NCBI GenBank assembly: GCA_015657535.1
Contig: JADHZB010002094.1
Span: 4,557-68,556 of the forward strand
Direction: 5' to 3'
Length of the DNA: 64,000 nucleotides
Source of the DNA: Nephromyces sp. MM_2019
Taxonomy: Eukaryota > Apicomplexa > Aconoidasida > Nephromycida
Positions 44,263 through 56,097 of the stretch are shown in pieces. Every line of letters begins with the position of its first letter. The first letter of the stretch is position 1. Made by a program: the position numbers and the translations under genes. The notes under the pieces were generated by a model, which had not been told where the DNA came from, made no database searches, and saw nothing but the letters and a program-made list of their open reading frames with translations.

Positions 44263-44496
44263 TTAAACCTGCATGACTAAGAGTATATGTATACGGGCTG
44301 TATTAGAAAATTGCCATGGCAGGAAGTGGAGGAAGTTTTTTATTTCTTCTGGGTGCGACCAACGTTTAACACAGTCCGGTATGGAGCGTTTAAATTTGAT
44401 AGCAGCCGCATCTAGTCCGTCAAGTCTCGCGTACAATGCTCGCCCATACATGGATCCTGAAGACAAAAACACTACCTGCGCAGGCGCCCCACCCAG
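44263..44496 (-). CDS. Terminal exon of an unidentified gene
   Basis: After a good acceptor (ATCTTCTATAG, coding strand) 77 codons run open to TAA at 44263-44265. The peptide is LGGAPAQVVFLSSGSMYGRA, then LDGLDAAAIKFKRSIPDCVK and EEIKNFLHFLPWQF. A donor-like CAG/GTTTAA just before the stop is an alternative end, but the next exon would then lie opposite the coiled-coil gene. The gene faces the coiled-coil gene tail to tail, with 134 bases between the stops. The plus strand is also open here (44273-44509), so strand assignment rests on the splice signals and composition. No family is recognised. Confidence 0.4.
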   Translation of the reverse strand: MGGAPAQVVFLSSGSMYGRALYARLDGLDAAAIKFKRSIPDCVKRWSHPEEIKNFLHFLPWQFSNTARIHILLVMQV

Positions 44497-46266
44497 CTAT
44501 AGAAGATGAGCACCCGATTGGTGCCTGTTCAAGTGGAATAACAAGCTAATATACAGTTTCTGTAGTACGGTGCGCAACGCGGTAATGTGTCCAAGAAAAT
44601 TCCGCCTGTAAGCAAGCTGTAGGAGACCTCTTGCAGTACTTGCCAGAGCTCCTCACAGGTATGCAATATTTCACCTGTCCTCACTTACATATTTCAACCT
44701 GCGTCTTGATTGAGCACAATTTTATGGTTACTCCTAAGGATAATGCGAAAGCATATATCAAGCCAGAAAATTCTACTTAATCTGGGTGGATACTCGTATA
44801 AAAAAAAACATTTAAGTCACTGTGCTATAGTAGCGTCGTACAAAGTATTCAGCGTGTTGCAAATATTGTTTTTTTAAGGGTATTAGGAGTGCATTCTATA
44901 AATAGATGAAACCGGCATGGTCCGTCACATTACTCTTCAGTATAAACCGCGGTGAAAAAGGGGTGCTAGAAACAAGGAATTATCCAGCTCCCGTGATAAA
45001 ATTAACCTATAGAAGAAGTTTATAAATCTTATGAGTGGCTGCAAAGCTTCTGATACTCCGTCACTTATACGCCATGCGAAAATACCTTGGCGTACATAAT
45101 CGTGCAATTAAGCTTGCGAGCCAAAGCTGCTAGCCCCACTATGTACTTTCATACGGTACATAAGCCCTAACTTGGCAGCGTCTGAGAATGTTTGCTCTTT
45201 TAAATTACTTGCTAATTATTATCTCCACAACAAACACAGAAAATGCTCAAAAGGCGCTCGTGCTCACGTACGCACGCCACGTAGCGGTTTTGTAGCATTA
45301 GCTGAATCATCAGCGGTGAACTTAATATCAGCAATAGTCTACAGGAGCGTATTTTGCATACTTTTTACTGACCAGCATAGTATTCTACCTTACAACTCGG
45401 TACAGTATATATCGAGGGCACTAATGGTAAACCCAGAGTTTTTGAATGCTGAATAAGGCTCGATTCAATAGAACATAACTCTGAGCTGCTCGGATATAGT
45501 TTTTCGCGCGCATTTGCATAAATTGGCAATAGTCGCCTCAGATGGGCTGCTTAAACTGTGACGTAGGGTGCGGAAATGCATTATACAGCAGCTTCATAAT
45601 TTGTATCATAATTATAGATTGTAAATGTTGTATAGCGTTATGCGCGCGCGCAAGGTTATTACTGGCATCGTGCCAACCAGCACCCAAGAACTAAAGAAGC
45701 ACTCTTATCTGTCTCAAGATTTCAGTAACTACATCGTGACTTGTAGAACCTCCTAGCTCTGAAATGAATACTCGTCTAAGCAATTGCTGCGGTGTAATTC
45801 CCTTGAATGTAAATTTATCCATGTAGCTACTGCTGAGCTCCGAGCTTTTTATAACCGTTAGCACGAGGTGCCTGCCTTCGTGACACTTAAATATCCCTAG
45901 CAGCTTGATTTATCACATTGTGGTGAGCCCTCATGACAGACGACATGATATTTCCTACTTGTAATTACTACCAAAGATTTATACACCGGCAGCAAGCCTG
46001 ATCTATGCCTACGTTTTAACGGTCCGCCAGTAAGTAGAACACATCTACGCACCCGCAAGAAAGTAGGACACATCTACGCATTTCCCGTTGCAATGCCACA
46101 GCTCCGCGTGGGCAAAACCGACTACTAACTACTGCCGAGTCTTTTGACACTCAGGAACGCGTCCTACCTGATTAGCATGCCGTTGCCGTTTTTCCGCGTA
46201 GCATCTCCAATGTTGCAGCCCAGGACCCCACCCGTTAAAGCCTATAGCGCACCCAAGATGGCGGCA
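44497..46266. other. Unresolved
   Basis: Upstream exons of the gene ending at 44263 should lie here. A plus frame at 45172-45456 (94 codons) is unrecognised. A short plus candidate after CAAGCTGTAG (44624-44661, reading DLLQYLPELLTG, donor GTATGC) has good signals but no partner. GC content rises towards 46 kb. Confidence 0.4.
46032..46080. repeat. Direct repeat, 20-base unit, 29-base period
   Basis: AAGTAGAACACATCTACGCA at 46032-46051 recurs as AAGTAGGACACATCTACGCA at 46061-46080, 19 of 20 identical. Confidence 0.9.
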
Positions 46267-46971
46267 TCACTTCTGACGAAGCCCCATCTGAATGGCTCTG
46301 TTCACGGTGACGCATGACTCAAAGCTTCCATAGCTGAAGCGAACAACTATTTGCCTCAACTCGTTGCCCGCGTTCAGCTTACTTGAGTCCCTCGGAACGT
46401 CTTGTGGCGAACTGCTCGGACGGACTGTATCTTAAAGGGCGCATAAGAAACCGCGAAGAAACAAATTATCAAGGGTATGTAAGCACCTGGACAATGGTAG
46501 CGTATGCACACACACAGCACACCATAACGATAAGCAGAATTTCTCCCCCTTGAGCCTATTCAATACGCAGCCACGCGTAGCACTGAACCTATGATTTCGG
46601 GTGGCGGTATGTCACATGAAGCAAAATGTGCAAGTCACTCTCAGGGTAGCCGTGTCAAGTCAGCCAACGCTTATAAGGGGGCCACCATAGTGCCGGTTTG
46701 AGTGCAGGAGAAGCACAACAAACGCTACGTTGGCTATATGTAGTACAGCATGCTAGAGATAACACATAGGGAGGTACGCGTGCTCCTGCACATACTTACC
46801 AGAGCTGTTTCCAATAACAGTTTGTAGCGCGAGTGCTAGTAGATAAAAGCTAGCTGTATATCTAATGAGAAAGTGCAAGTAAATGCACGGCTGCGTGGGG
46901 AAAGTCACTTTCTTTGCTTCCAAGCCTGCCGCGCTATCGTCTTCTGCCTGCGTAGTGATTGAAAGCTTCAT
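46267..46971 (-). CDS. Small single-span membrane protein, two exons
   Basis: Exon one is 46800-46971, from ATG (context TTTAAAAATGAAG) to a consensus donor, TCTG/GTAAGTATG. Exon two is 46267-46424, from an acceptor GATACAG to TGA. The intron is 375 bases and the phases match (one base plus two), giving 109 residues. The N-terminus (MKLSITTQAEDDSAAGLEAK) is hydrophilic. Residues about 29-54 form one hydrophobic span (CIYLHFLIRY TASFYLLALALQ). The C-terminus ends ELRQIVVRFSYGSFESCVTV NRAIQMGLRQK. There is no typical cleavable signal, so a single-pass membrane anchor is likely. Family unknown. The frame stays open upstream of the ATG as far as the TAA that ends the next gene, so part of a larger exon cannot be excluded. 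Confidence 0.5.
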
Positions 46972-47028
46972 TTTTAAACGCGGTGACCTGAAAAGTCCTG
47001 CTATATTGATATAGTGAGAGTTCCATTT

Positions 47029-47328
47029 TTATTTTTGTTGTAATTCCTCGCTTCTATTCGTGTTTCCTGGTCTGCAAGATGTATCGCGGCCATGAGTGTT
47101 CCAGTTTACTTTTTTGATAGTTGCCTGCTCAAAATTTTGTTGTTCCGCTGTGTATGCAAGCTGTATTACAATCCTGCGGAAATGCTTGAGGCGAGATTCA
47201 GATGTAGCCCGCCCTTGGGGTAATAAAAGCTGAATGATTTTGCTCGTTAGCAGCCCCCCCGTTCTTGGTATCCTGCTAGGCGTTAGCACTGCTTCCTCAA
47301 ACGTGTATAGTAGATTAAACAGTGAGGA
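47029..47328 (-). CDS. Terminal exon of an unidentified gene
   Basis: An acceptor (AGTTTTGCCCTAG, coding strand) is followed by 99 codons in phase 0 and TAA at 47029-47031. The peptide reads SSLFNLLYTFEEAVLTPSRI, then TGGLLTSKIIQLLLPQGRAT, ESRLKHFRRIVIQLAYTAEQ and a glutamine/asparagine-rich tail. The first part is helical and soluble-looking; I do not recognise it. The stop lies only 57 bases before the ATG of the next minus-strand gene and in the same reading frame, so these may be two adjacent genes or one frame broken by a single stop. Confidence 0.4.
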   Translation of the reverse strand, partial: SSLFNLLYTFEEAVLTPSRIPRTGGLLTSKIIQLLLPQGRATSESRLKHFRRIVIQLAYTAEQQNFEQATIKKVNWNTHGRDTSCRPGNTNRSEELQQK

Positions 47329-48521
47329 CTAGGGCAAAACTAATTTTAAAGATATCTCCGTTAGGTATCGAGAATGTATTTCTTCTTCTTATTTCCCCTA
47401 TTTCACATATATGCGAAATGGGGGAAAACGAGTCGTTGTATATTACTATTGTAGTTTACTGAATTGTGGAACTCGTTACAGCCCAGAAGATTGCATGCTG
47501 AGAATGGAGCAATTTCTGTGTTGTGTTCCACATGCCCTGCGTGGCAAGGCTTATCATAAGACATGGACTTTTTTGCTCACTGTATAAAGAGGCCACGTCT
47601 AATATGTTTATCATGATTGATGAGTTGTTACTTCAGCATGTTGTAGATGGCACAACCTATAATGAATACGGAGAATGAATAAATTTGACAACTTATCTCT
47701 GTTGATTCATAAAGTTTACCTGCAATTTCCTTTCCAGTTTACTCTCCAGTGCTGGTAGCTCGAAATTAATTTTGCCGCTAGCGGGTTTTTTCATCCTTGC
47801 TTTTCTTGGCATCCTCCGTTGAATTCAGTTTTGTTGTTCTCTGAAGATGGTATGCTATCGCTATAGCTTCGTGTATGTTGACTAGGTATTGCGCTTTCCT
47901 GGTGCTGAGTTGAGGACTAATATCTATCCTGGTTGTGGATGTAGCTGTGTAGTTAGAGATGCTTCCTAAATGTTCCTAACTAGTATGGAAATTTGTTATG
48001 CCTTGCCATATTTGTGGTCCATGGGGCTGCAATGATGATGGGCTCCTATTAACTGAGTCACGATGTAGGGTAATTACCGTGCAAAACAATATCTGCATAG
48101 AAGCAAGGCTGACTGCTAAATTTGTGCATACCCTAATATCTTGCTATTTTTGTTGCTAGTTTTCTTGTAGGAAGTATATTTTTACGAGTCTGTGGTTCTG
48201 AATTAGTCTTCCGGTAGGCCCTTTGCTACAGGAATATTCTGTGGAGCGCTTAGATTAACAGTAAAATTTTCTGTTCGTGGAAATGAAATAGTTTTACCAA
48301 ATAGTTATACTTGTCTGCGAAGGGTACGATTTTTGCTAAAATTTTACTATGGTGTACCATTATTCTTGGGGTTCCTAGAAGCAGTTTAGCTTATATCTGT
48401 CCAGCACTCCTCTTCCATGGTATCGAGCCTAACCAAAGGTCTACTGTGTTTTGTCCCACCGTACAATATGTTAGCCTATTTCCTTCCTATTGGAAAATTT
48501 TTATGTTTTTTCTCAATTTTA
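47329..48521. other. Unresolved
   Basis: Upstream exons of the gene ending at 47029 are expected here on the minus strand. From about 47.3 kb onward the plus strand is T/G-rich. I see no phase-linked exon. Confidence 0.4.
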
Positions 48522-48884
48522 CTAAGAACTCGATAAGTTATTCAGTTTGACTGAGTTTTGCGTACATAAGTACTGGTTGGAACATTTTTGTCCCACTTCC
48601 ATGCGAGTTTGAGCTGCTGCAATGATTGTGCAGCGCTTGTCTAGGGTAGAAGCAACTATGCAAAATTTTGTTTGGCGATGCGATTTTGCAGCTACGAGTA
48701 TTCCCGTTGTTGATGAATACCAAAAAGGATTAATCTGATTGAAGTTTGCTAGAAAGCGGTGCAACTGGCGCGAAAATGCCCCATTTTTTGCCGAACAGGT
48801 GCGTAGGATTTCAAAACAAAAATGATCTTGTAATTCTGGTCCATATTGATATATATTTTTGTTTTCTGCTAATTTGCGTTCCAA
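48522..48884 (-). CDS. Unrecognised open frame, possible exon
   Basis: 120 codons are open to a TAG at 48522-48524, in DNA slightly richer in GC than its flanks. There is no ATG near the start; an acceptor-like AAATTAG at 48870-48876 would start it with a two-base overhang. The peptide includes LAENKNIYQYGPELQDHFCF, SRQLHRFLANFNQINPFWYS and TTGILVAAKSHRQTKFCIVA, and looks like a soluble mixed alpha/beta sequence. No family is recognised, and no partner exon was found. Confidence 0.3.
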   Translation of the reverse strand: MERKLAENKNIYQYGPELQDHFCFEILRTCSAKNGAFSRQLHRFLANFNQINPFWYSSTTGILVAAKSHRQTKFCIVASTLDKRCTIIAAAQTRMEVGQKCSNQYLCTQNSVKLNNLSSS

Positions 48885-49471
48885 GGCGTTTCATACTTTC
48901 TTTTGCTAGTGTTTCACAGGGGCAGCCCTAATTTTTTTGTAAAATCTCTCGGTGTATTTAGAAAACGTTGGCTTTTTCAATAGTATATAGTTCTGATCCT
49001 GTGTTGTTTGTGCACTTTCTTTATCCGTATGGGGAATGTTTCCGCAATAATATTTATTACTGCCAATAATTTTTTTTAGAAATAAATTTTTGCCAAACCT
49101 TGGTGTTTAGATTTTTCTAAAAGTAAATTTGAGTTAGGGTGATGCTACGTGTGTGCTACCTTTACTACCAGGATCTGAACGCTTTCTGTAGCTAATATAT
49201 ATTTGATGGCTTGTATTGGCTCAGTGCTTATTGAATCGCTGCTGGATTATATTCACCTTTTCATGATATAATTGATTATTTTAGCAGGCTAATGTATACT
49301 GATAATGATCAGTAGATCACATTGACTTAGAGCTGCTCTACGTTGTTGCATTCCATATGATGATTTAGCAGAGGCAGTGCATTACCTCATTGTAGCTTAT
49401 TTAATTCTCCGTTTGTATTATAGATATTTGAGTTATTTTTTTGTGTAACGATTGTCTAGTATTTATAAGAC

Positions 49472-49524
49472 GCCTCTTTTATAGTTTAATGTGGCCTCTT
49501 TTATAGTTTAATGTGGCCTCTTTT
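49472..49524. repeat. Tandem repeat, 22-base unit, 2.4 copies
   Basis: GCCTCTTTTATAGTTTAATG TG at 49472-49493 and again exactly at 49494-49515, followed by GCCTCTTTT to 49524. Confidence 0.97.
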
Positions 49525-49801
49525 CTAAAGTGAGCTCTTCGGAAGTTTTGAATTGTTTAAAGGAAGCAGATCTATGTCTTTTTAGTTTACGTCTAGGTAT
49601 AAGGAAGCTTGCATAGTAGTGCATAAGGTAGATGTCTTCGCGCTGATAGATCCATGCATATAAGCTGTATTAATTTTGGCCTCAAAATTTTTTTGAAAAT
49701 GCACGTAGGAATTGGGCAGCTACGTTGAATAGTATGAGCTAAACTGCTTCAAAACCTCAACGTTTCCGTAATGTTTTTTTTCTTGCCTGAAAAATACATG
49801 A

Positions 49802-50090
49802 TTATTGCTCTTTTGAAGACTTTTCTCTAAAAGCATTCACTTGAGCGAGTGGGTTATTTATTGCCCTTGTTCTGGTTTGTTTACTATTTAAGAATAGTGA
49901 AACTGACATACTTGCTGTGGAAGTTGTGCAGTAAAGTATATAAAGGGATATATTTTTTTGATGAAGTAGCGGAGATATTATGGAGCAAAGATTCTGTGCA
50001 TAGATAATATATTTCCCTTTTCTGCATCCAAAAGGGGTGTCGTTTTCAAAGTGTCGTAATATGGCAGGCTCTATTTTAGTGATAGCAGTA
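49802..50090 (-). CDS. Possible terminal exon, unrecognised
   Basis: An acceptor CTTCAAACTTTTAG (coding strand) is followed, after one base of a split codon, by 95 open codons and TAA at 49802-49804. The peptide begins TAITKIEPAILRHFENDTPF and contains LCSIISPLLHQKNISLYILY and the polar tail NNPLAQVNAFREKSSKEQ. No family is recognised and no upstream exon was found; it could be chance in T-rich plus-strand DNA. Confidence 0.28.
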
Positions 50091-53000
50091 CTAAAAGTTT
50101 GAAGTATCAATATGAGATTAAATTGTGCTTATTTGGTATTGCCAAGCTCCTAGAGTGGTGTAGTCGATGAATTATGTTGTAGTGGACTACAAAGTGATTT
50201 ACTCATCATAGCTGGCGTAATGAATTTAACTTCTGACCTTTATGCGCATTGCTTCTTTAAATTCTTAGGGAGATTACGGTTATGATTTTCTCCTTTATAA
50301 CCGTGGTGCTTATGTTTTCGTCACTATCGACTCTGTTGGTATGGTTGCTTGTAAGCAAAATTTCTGACAAGCATTTTTCATTCTATGCTATTTGAAGCTT
50401 ATCATTTGATACCTGCATCAACCCCGCGATATACAGCGTAGTTGTATTCATTGGAAACATGTAGTTCTCTCACTTCTTTGAATATGAATGTCTTTCAAGT
50501 GTCGTTACCTAGTACAGTAGTCTGTAATCCGCATTGTGTGTATGTTTTTTCGACCGATATGCATAACTGTATAATTCTGCAGAGCCAATATAGCTTCTAG
50601 TTTTTTTAGATATTTTTTTTCAGCTAGTTCACTGCTATTTGTGGGTTTTACTTTGCTCATCTGTTTTTTAAAGCGCAAAATATAGTCCCTTGAAAATTAC
50701 ACCTTGTAGAATAATATTTGAAGAATTGCGTATTTCATTGATTTGTGCTATTTCACCGTTGGAGCTGCTTTTTGCAAGGTTTCATTGTGTGGAGTTCTAA
50801 TAGATATTGTCACGTTTTCTGCACTGTACCATTGCAGGTGGATTTTCCGGTGTGATATGTCAGTGACATGAGCACAAGTAATTGAATTGACTTAGAATTC
50901 TGCGTTTTAAAAGCTTACTAAGTGATACTCGCTTCGATATCTTTTTTATCCAATGAAGAATGTAGAGGTTCAGGTACGTGTAGATATATATTTCTTACAT
51001 TCTCCCCTTTTTCCTTCTTTGTTACATATGAAATCCCAACTCGGTTCTTACATTTTGTACTCGTCGATTGGAATGAGAATATCTGCAATAATTCACAGTT
51101 GTGATGAATTCTAAAAGGTGGGTTGCGTGGTTGAACACCTCGTCAAGAAATGACGTCCAAGCGTCATGGGTCTTAGTCCCGTATAGCGATAATAAATCTG
51201 CCCTAAAATAGGCATAAAGATTGTATGCGCCATATTTTTGGCTGCAGTGCTCATCCGTGGCTGCATCTCGCGTCTTTAGGCGCTGAGCTTATTCGGCTTG
51301 ACGTAGTGCAAACTCCTCTAATTGAGAAGACTTTTAGGCTGCGTTGTTTCTTTGTATTATAAGTAGTATTACTCTACAGCAGGGTATGTAGATTCTTCAA
51401 TTTTAAAAAATATTCTTTGTATAGTACAAGCGCTTGTATTCAGATAAATGTATATACCTAAACCCAAAACTTCCTTGGAGATGATGTCTTCGTGTACGCT
51501 TAGCTGCTTTTAATTGGATGGTTACCACACTTGCCTTATGCTAGCTATAGTAGTGAGCTGCGCATCATCTTCCAGACAATATTAGTTGTGCGCCGGTAGT
51601 CAAGTGGTGGAAGTGCCGCGGTAACAGTAATTTCAGTTACCTTTTCTGAGGCTAATGGATAGTACGGTTTGTGAGGTTTCTATGACGCGTAGCATGCTCC
51701 AGTGAATCGCGCGTACACGTCGCGCAACGTGCGAGATGTTCTATGAATTGGATCACAGGCTGCTTTATTATCGTTTAATAAGGCAGCCCAGGATTGCTTG
51801 TTTGAATAGCCTGAACTTCAGTCTTGTTTAAAAACAAAAAACTCAAGAGATGATGTCCGCAGAATGGAGGGTAGCGAAGTTACTTTCCCATCTCTCCCAT
51901 GACAGCCTACATTGTATTACCTATTTGATTCCTTTATGGTCGGTAATGTTTGATGTTTGTGCGCAGCGTCTTGTTATTATGGGGCATTGGATATCCTCCT
52001 TTGCCCGCAGCAATATCGCGTAGCTGTTGTTTTCAAAAAGTTTGGTTCAAATAGGATAGGGTGCGCTCGCCGCCGGCCCGCGCTGCTCATCCTGAAGGGG
52101 TTTACCGTTTTATCTTTAGAAACTTGAGCTTCGGAAGAAGGGGTGAGGAGGGGTAGGGCGGTCCCGTGTGGTGGACAGGCTTAGCGGTGCCGCATGTGTA
52201 CGAGTACACTTGCCATACCCGGTGGTGCTCCCAGTTTCCCGCTCGTTGCCCCACTCTCGTTATTTTCATCCCTATTTACTCGTTAGACGGGACTGCGAAA
52301 TCATCGCGGCGCTGCATTCAATTCATTGTATGGGACACTTATCGAACCGCCACAAATTTCCGGCATTGTATTCTAGAATTCTCAACTCAGTCGTGTAGCT
52401 GTGTCTCCGGTGGTTTGCGCGTGCAAGCATCGTTGTCTATTAACGTGTTTTTTTTGTTTCTCGGCTCAGTGAGAAGGACCCTGTCTCCTCTCGTGAGTGT
52501 CCATAGTTTCGGTAACAAGTGGATGTGGATGGAACCACGAGGGATCCCTTCGGAAATTGTGGATACTAGTCGTGCCTCTTGGATCCCCCGCGTGATACGA
52601 GCTCCGGAGGTGCTACACTTTGTTCTTCGGCTAAGAGCATTTGCTGCCCTTTAGGTATGGGGATACGTTGGCTTAATGGGAATATATTATGCGGCGGGGG
52701 TCTGATGTTCGCGTGTGTATATTGTAATGTCTCGTCTATGCATAATCTCCTTATGCTATTTGTGTTTTGCCCTTATGTTTCCCGTCCCTTTTTGCTTTTC
52801 TTTTCTGTATCCCTGGTATCTTTGAGTATAGTGGGGTTTTGTCTCATGGTATTTCCTTCCGGATAATTCACTTTAAATGTCTCATGAAACGAAGTCCCTT
52901 TTTTATTGCACCCATTGTTAGCGTACTGCGGTGTATGTTTTACCATCTGCGCAATCTCTAGTTGCGCTGTTAAACTAACCCGTCTCTTGGTTGCTGCCTT

Positions 53001-54053
53001 CATCCGTGCGACCCTCCTGCACACAATTCTACCGTTAAATTTGTGGGTAACCATGAGGGACGTGTGATGTAGAATATCCCAAGGGGTTGTATTGTGCCTA
53101 GATTCTGGTATTGCTTTTGGGGCTCGCTAGCTGCATTGGAGCTACTATATAAGCTCTGAATTTGTAATGATACACGAATTTTATTATGTATATTGGCTTG
53201 GTCCCCGTTTACAAGTGCGTACTGTGATCCAAATACGTGAGGTTACACTCAAGAACATGGCTCATTTTAGGGCACATTTGAAGGTGTTGATAGTATTGCT
53301 TCTATATCAACCTCGCTGAGGGTGTAGAGTTGGTGTTGTACATCGAACAATTGTTGGGTGAAACAGCAAAGCATCAATGTTTAGAGGCTTAATTTTTTAA
53401 CTATCCCCCAAAGACCTTATTCAAGCCTTGGCTTCACTATGTTGTTAAATGTCCGTAGGTGTTGTTGAATTTTTTCGGGTTTGTTTGTGGTGAGTATGTC
53501 CACTGTTACAGTATGGCAAGTATTACACAGGGATATGCATGCGATTTTCTAATAAATTTTAGCCATGGTATTTAGCACCCGGTTACCTGTATGCGTAGCC
53601 TTCAATGTGCTATAAGAGGACTTCTATGCTTGCATGGTGATGGGCGTGGGATTGTATGTCAGGCGTGACTGGGCCTGTCCCTCGGCGATACATATTTTTT
53701 GTGGCTAACTAATAATCTATAAGGCTTACTTAAAGAGTGATTCGCGTACTGCCAGTACAGTTTTTTGGCTTAACCCATACAGTACAGATGCATAGTACCG
53801 GCAGTTTCTTAATTAGCTTTATTCATCGCAGTATGTTATTTTCTTCGTGTACTTTTTGGTTGAGCATGCTTCTTATCTTGGGCTTGTAGTATCCTATCAG
53901 ATATGTGGAATAACTGGGGGGCTTATTATGTCCTGTTTATAGTTTCGTTGTCTTAGCCAAGCATTCTCAATGTTGATTCTCTTAAATTCTTTTGATTACA
54001 GCACAGATACTTTGAAGAATTTACAAAGCTTTTTCTCAATGTATACCCATACG
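50091..54053. other. Unresolved; GC-richer island at 52.05-52.68 kb
   Basis: Most of the interval is T/G-rich on the plus strand with no supported exon. At about 52050-52680 GC content is clearly higher, and plus frames of 162 codons (52166-52654), 76 and 95 codons overlap in three registers, so no single one can be chosen. Strong splice-like sites lie inside (GTTTCTCGGCTCAG ending 52470, GTGAGT at 52493). A minus frame at 52773-53054 is lysine-rich, as T-rich DNA predicts. I assign no gene. Confidence 0.4.
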
Positions 54054-54362
54054 ATGCCTCCAAAGGCGATGGGCATGAATAAGGCCGTCGCCCACAAGCC
54101 TGTGAAGCGACGTAGGCCGAAGAAGGACCCTAGTGCCCCAAAAAGGAGTCTGTCAGCGTACATGTTCTTCGCTATGGACGAAAGGGAAAAGATACTAAGC
54201 AAGCATCCCGATTTAAGAACTAACGTTTCGCAGGTGGGGAAGCTGATCGGGGAAGCATGGAATAAACTCTCAGAAGACGAGAAGATCCCTTATGCAAAGA
54301 AGGCAGCGGACGACAAAATACGTTATGAAAATGAGAAGAAAATATACCTTGGAAAGGCTTGA
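54054..54362 (+). CDS. HMGB-type single HMG-box protein (Nhp6-like)
   Basis: This is an intronless coding sequence of 102 residues from ATG 54054 to TGA. A lysine/arginine-rich leader (residues 1-24, KRRRPKK at 18-24) precedes one HMG box at about 26-95, seen in DPSAPKRSLSAYMFFAMD, HPDLRTNVSQVGKLIGEAWN and KLSEDEKIPYAKKAADDK. Nhp6/HMGB proteins bind the minor groove without sequence specificity, bend DNA and help nucleosome remodelling in the nucleus; length and layout match that class. The open frame extends upstream to ATG 53970, but those 28 residues are unlike HMGB leaders, and a pyrimidine-rich acceptor (TCTTTTGATTACAG) at 54001 suggests a 5' leader exon junction, so I prefer 54054. Confidence 0.93.
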   Translation: MPPKAMGMNKAVAHKPVKRRRPKKDPSAPKRSLSAYMFFAMDEREKILSKHPDLRTNVSQVGKLIGEAWNKLSEDEKIPYAKKAADDKIRYENEKKIYLGKA

Positions 54363-55895
54363 ATGTGCTTGAGCCTCCCTCTATCTCCCTGTTGATTTAG
54401 GTTCTAGCTTTTGTTGATACCGTGCTGCCTCGATGTTGGTTGTTGTGGGTGCAGCTTCGTCCGTAGCAATTTTTAACGGATTTTATCTAGCGACTCGAAG
54501 AAGCGGAGCATATATTAAACTCTAAATATGCGTCAGTATACGCTTGCATGTATTGGGGCTAGTCCCGTGCTTCTATACCCAGCCGTCTAATACTTTAACA
54601 AGATGTCTGTTTTGGTGATGGGCGGAAGAATTTGTACAACGTTCGAGGTAGTTCGTCTAGACATCATCTTTTTTATTGTGAGGGAAGCGTGGAATACGCT
54701 GCTTGCCTGGCATGGTCCGAGTATTAGAATATCTACAATATATCTTTATGATCCCACGAATGATGCGACAATATGTTCTTGCTTGAATATAGCGGCCTAA
54801 CTTCAAACATGTGTATTTTTTTCACTATTTGTTGTGCGTTGCAGCTATAATTACCAGTGTATTTCATTTAAACTCGATGTACATCCTGAGGCTGGCGATC
54901 ATATTTGCGTCGAAATGGTTTTTTTATAAGTACTCGCATTGATGTAGTTTATGCAAGACCGTTGGATTCCCGCGCAGCCCTTATGACAGTGTCAACGCTG
55001 CAGCATGCGGAGTGTAGATCGATCGCGCAAAGCTGAATGTATTACGCAGTTCCTCTATTGTTGCGTGTTGTGCTGGTCAACAGGGTTTCCCGTATGCTAA
55101 ATTTTCCTATTAGTGATGAGCAGCATGTGGCTTGCTTGCTGCTAAGCCATTTTTTGCATATTTATACCGCAGAGCGTTACATGCACTAGAATCAGATTTT
55201 GCCCCGTTGGTAGTTATTTAAAAAATTGAGAATAACAGTCCCGCCCACCGACGATTATTTATTTTCGTTTTAAGGGCTCAACTATTATATTAGTGCATCC
55301 TCGAGGTAACAGCGGGTTTATCTATTTTCGCTGTTATTGTATCTTTCGTTATGGTTGTGCTGTTCTACTTCAGCTAACACCCAGGTGCCACTCGGCTTAA
55401 ATGTCACTATTCCTAATCTACCTATAGACTTGCGCTGTTGCTCAATTGTGCATTGGGAGGCTCTTGTTTTATCATAATTTTGATTTAGTTAACTTCGTGT
55501 CCCCTCACTTAGGCGTTACCAGTTGTAGCATGTTTATGCCGTCTAGTGCTTGGTGCCCCCATAAGTGACCTAGTTGTGTCCCTGCTTTCACGATGGCGGA
55601 AGCCCTTGTGATGAGCTTGAGTTTTTACCCAACTGAACGCTTTGTAGCGATTTGCATCACCTGGTCACCTGGTGTTGGTGCCCCTTCCCGCTGTGTTTTC
55701 AACTCCTGCTTGGTTGCTAGAGAGCCGTGCTGCAGATAATCGCGATAGCGGGTGGCCGTCTACTAGAGCTGGGATAATATTTGTAGATATGTTTCAGGCT
55801 ATGTATACTGGGTGCTTTTGGCAGGTACCGTATTGTGAGGAGTATGGCAATTATGTACAGCTTGATATCTATAGTACGCGACGGGGCTTTGATAC
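54363..55895. other. Intergenic, no supported gene
   Basis: Downstream of the HMGB stop, a plus frame at 54603-54800 starts MSVLVMGGRICTTFE and then meets a donor-like GTAGTT, but has no acceptor partner. A plus frame at 55672-55899 is unrecognised. Confidence 0.4.
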
Positions 55896-56097
55896 CTGAG
55901 TCTCTCAAATTCCACCCATCAGCAAAGCAAGTGTACCTGTCTGCCAGCACGCTAAGCTTCTGCGGCACTTTCGGTGGGAGCTTTACTGGGCATAGTGATT
56001 GACTTACGAATTTATCCCTAATGCGCTTGTTTATGCAGCTAGCATCGCACCAAACCTTTGATGGTTTCGGCGGTATATGCAGAGTCGGTATAAACAT
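55896..56097 (-). CDS. Possible first exon, unrecognised
   Basis: ATG at 56097 opens MFIPTLHIPPKPSKVWCDAS, then NKRIRDKFVSQSLCPVKLPP and DGWNLRDSG. Three donor-like sites follow in frame: GTAAGT after DKF (56007), GTACAC after ADR, and GTATCA after RDSG (55895). The smooth, proline/lysine/cysteine-containing composition suggests the latest one. No downstream exon was found, so the end is uncertain. No family is recognised. Confidence 0.28.

Noticed and set aside
53970..54053. Upstream ATG for the HMGB protein
   Set aside because: It adds residues unlike HMGB leaders and crosses a pyrimidine-rich acceptor. The family's usual length fits ATG 54054.
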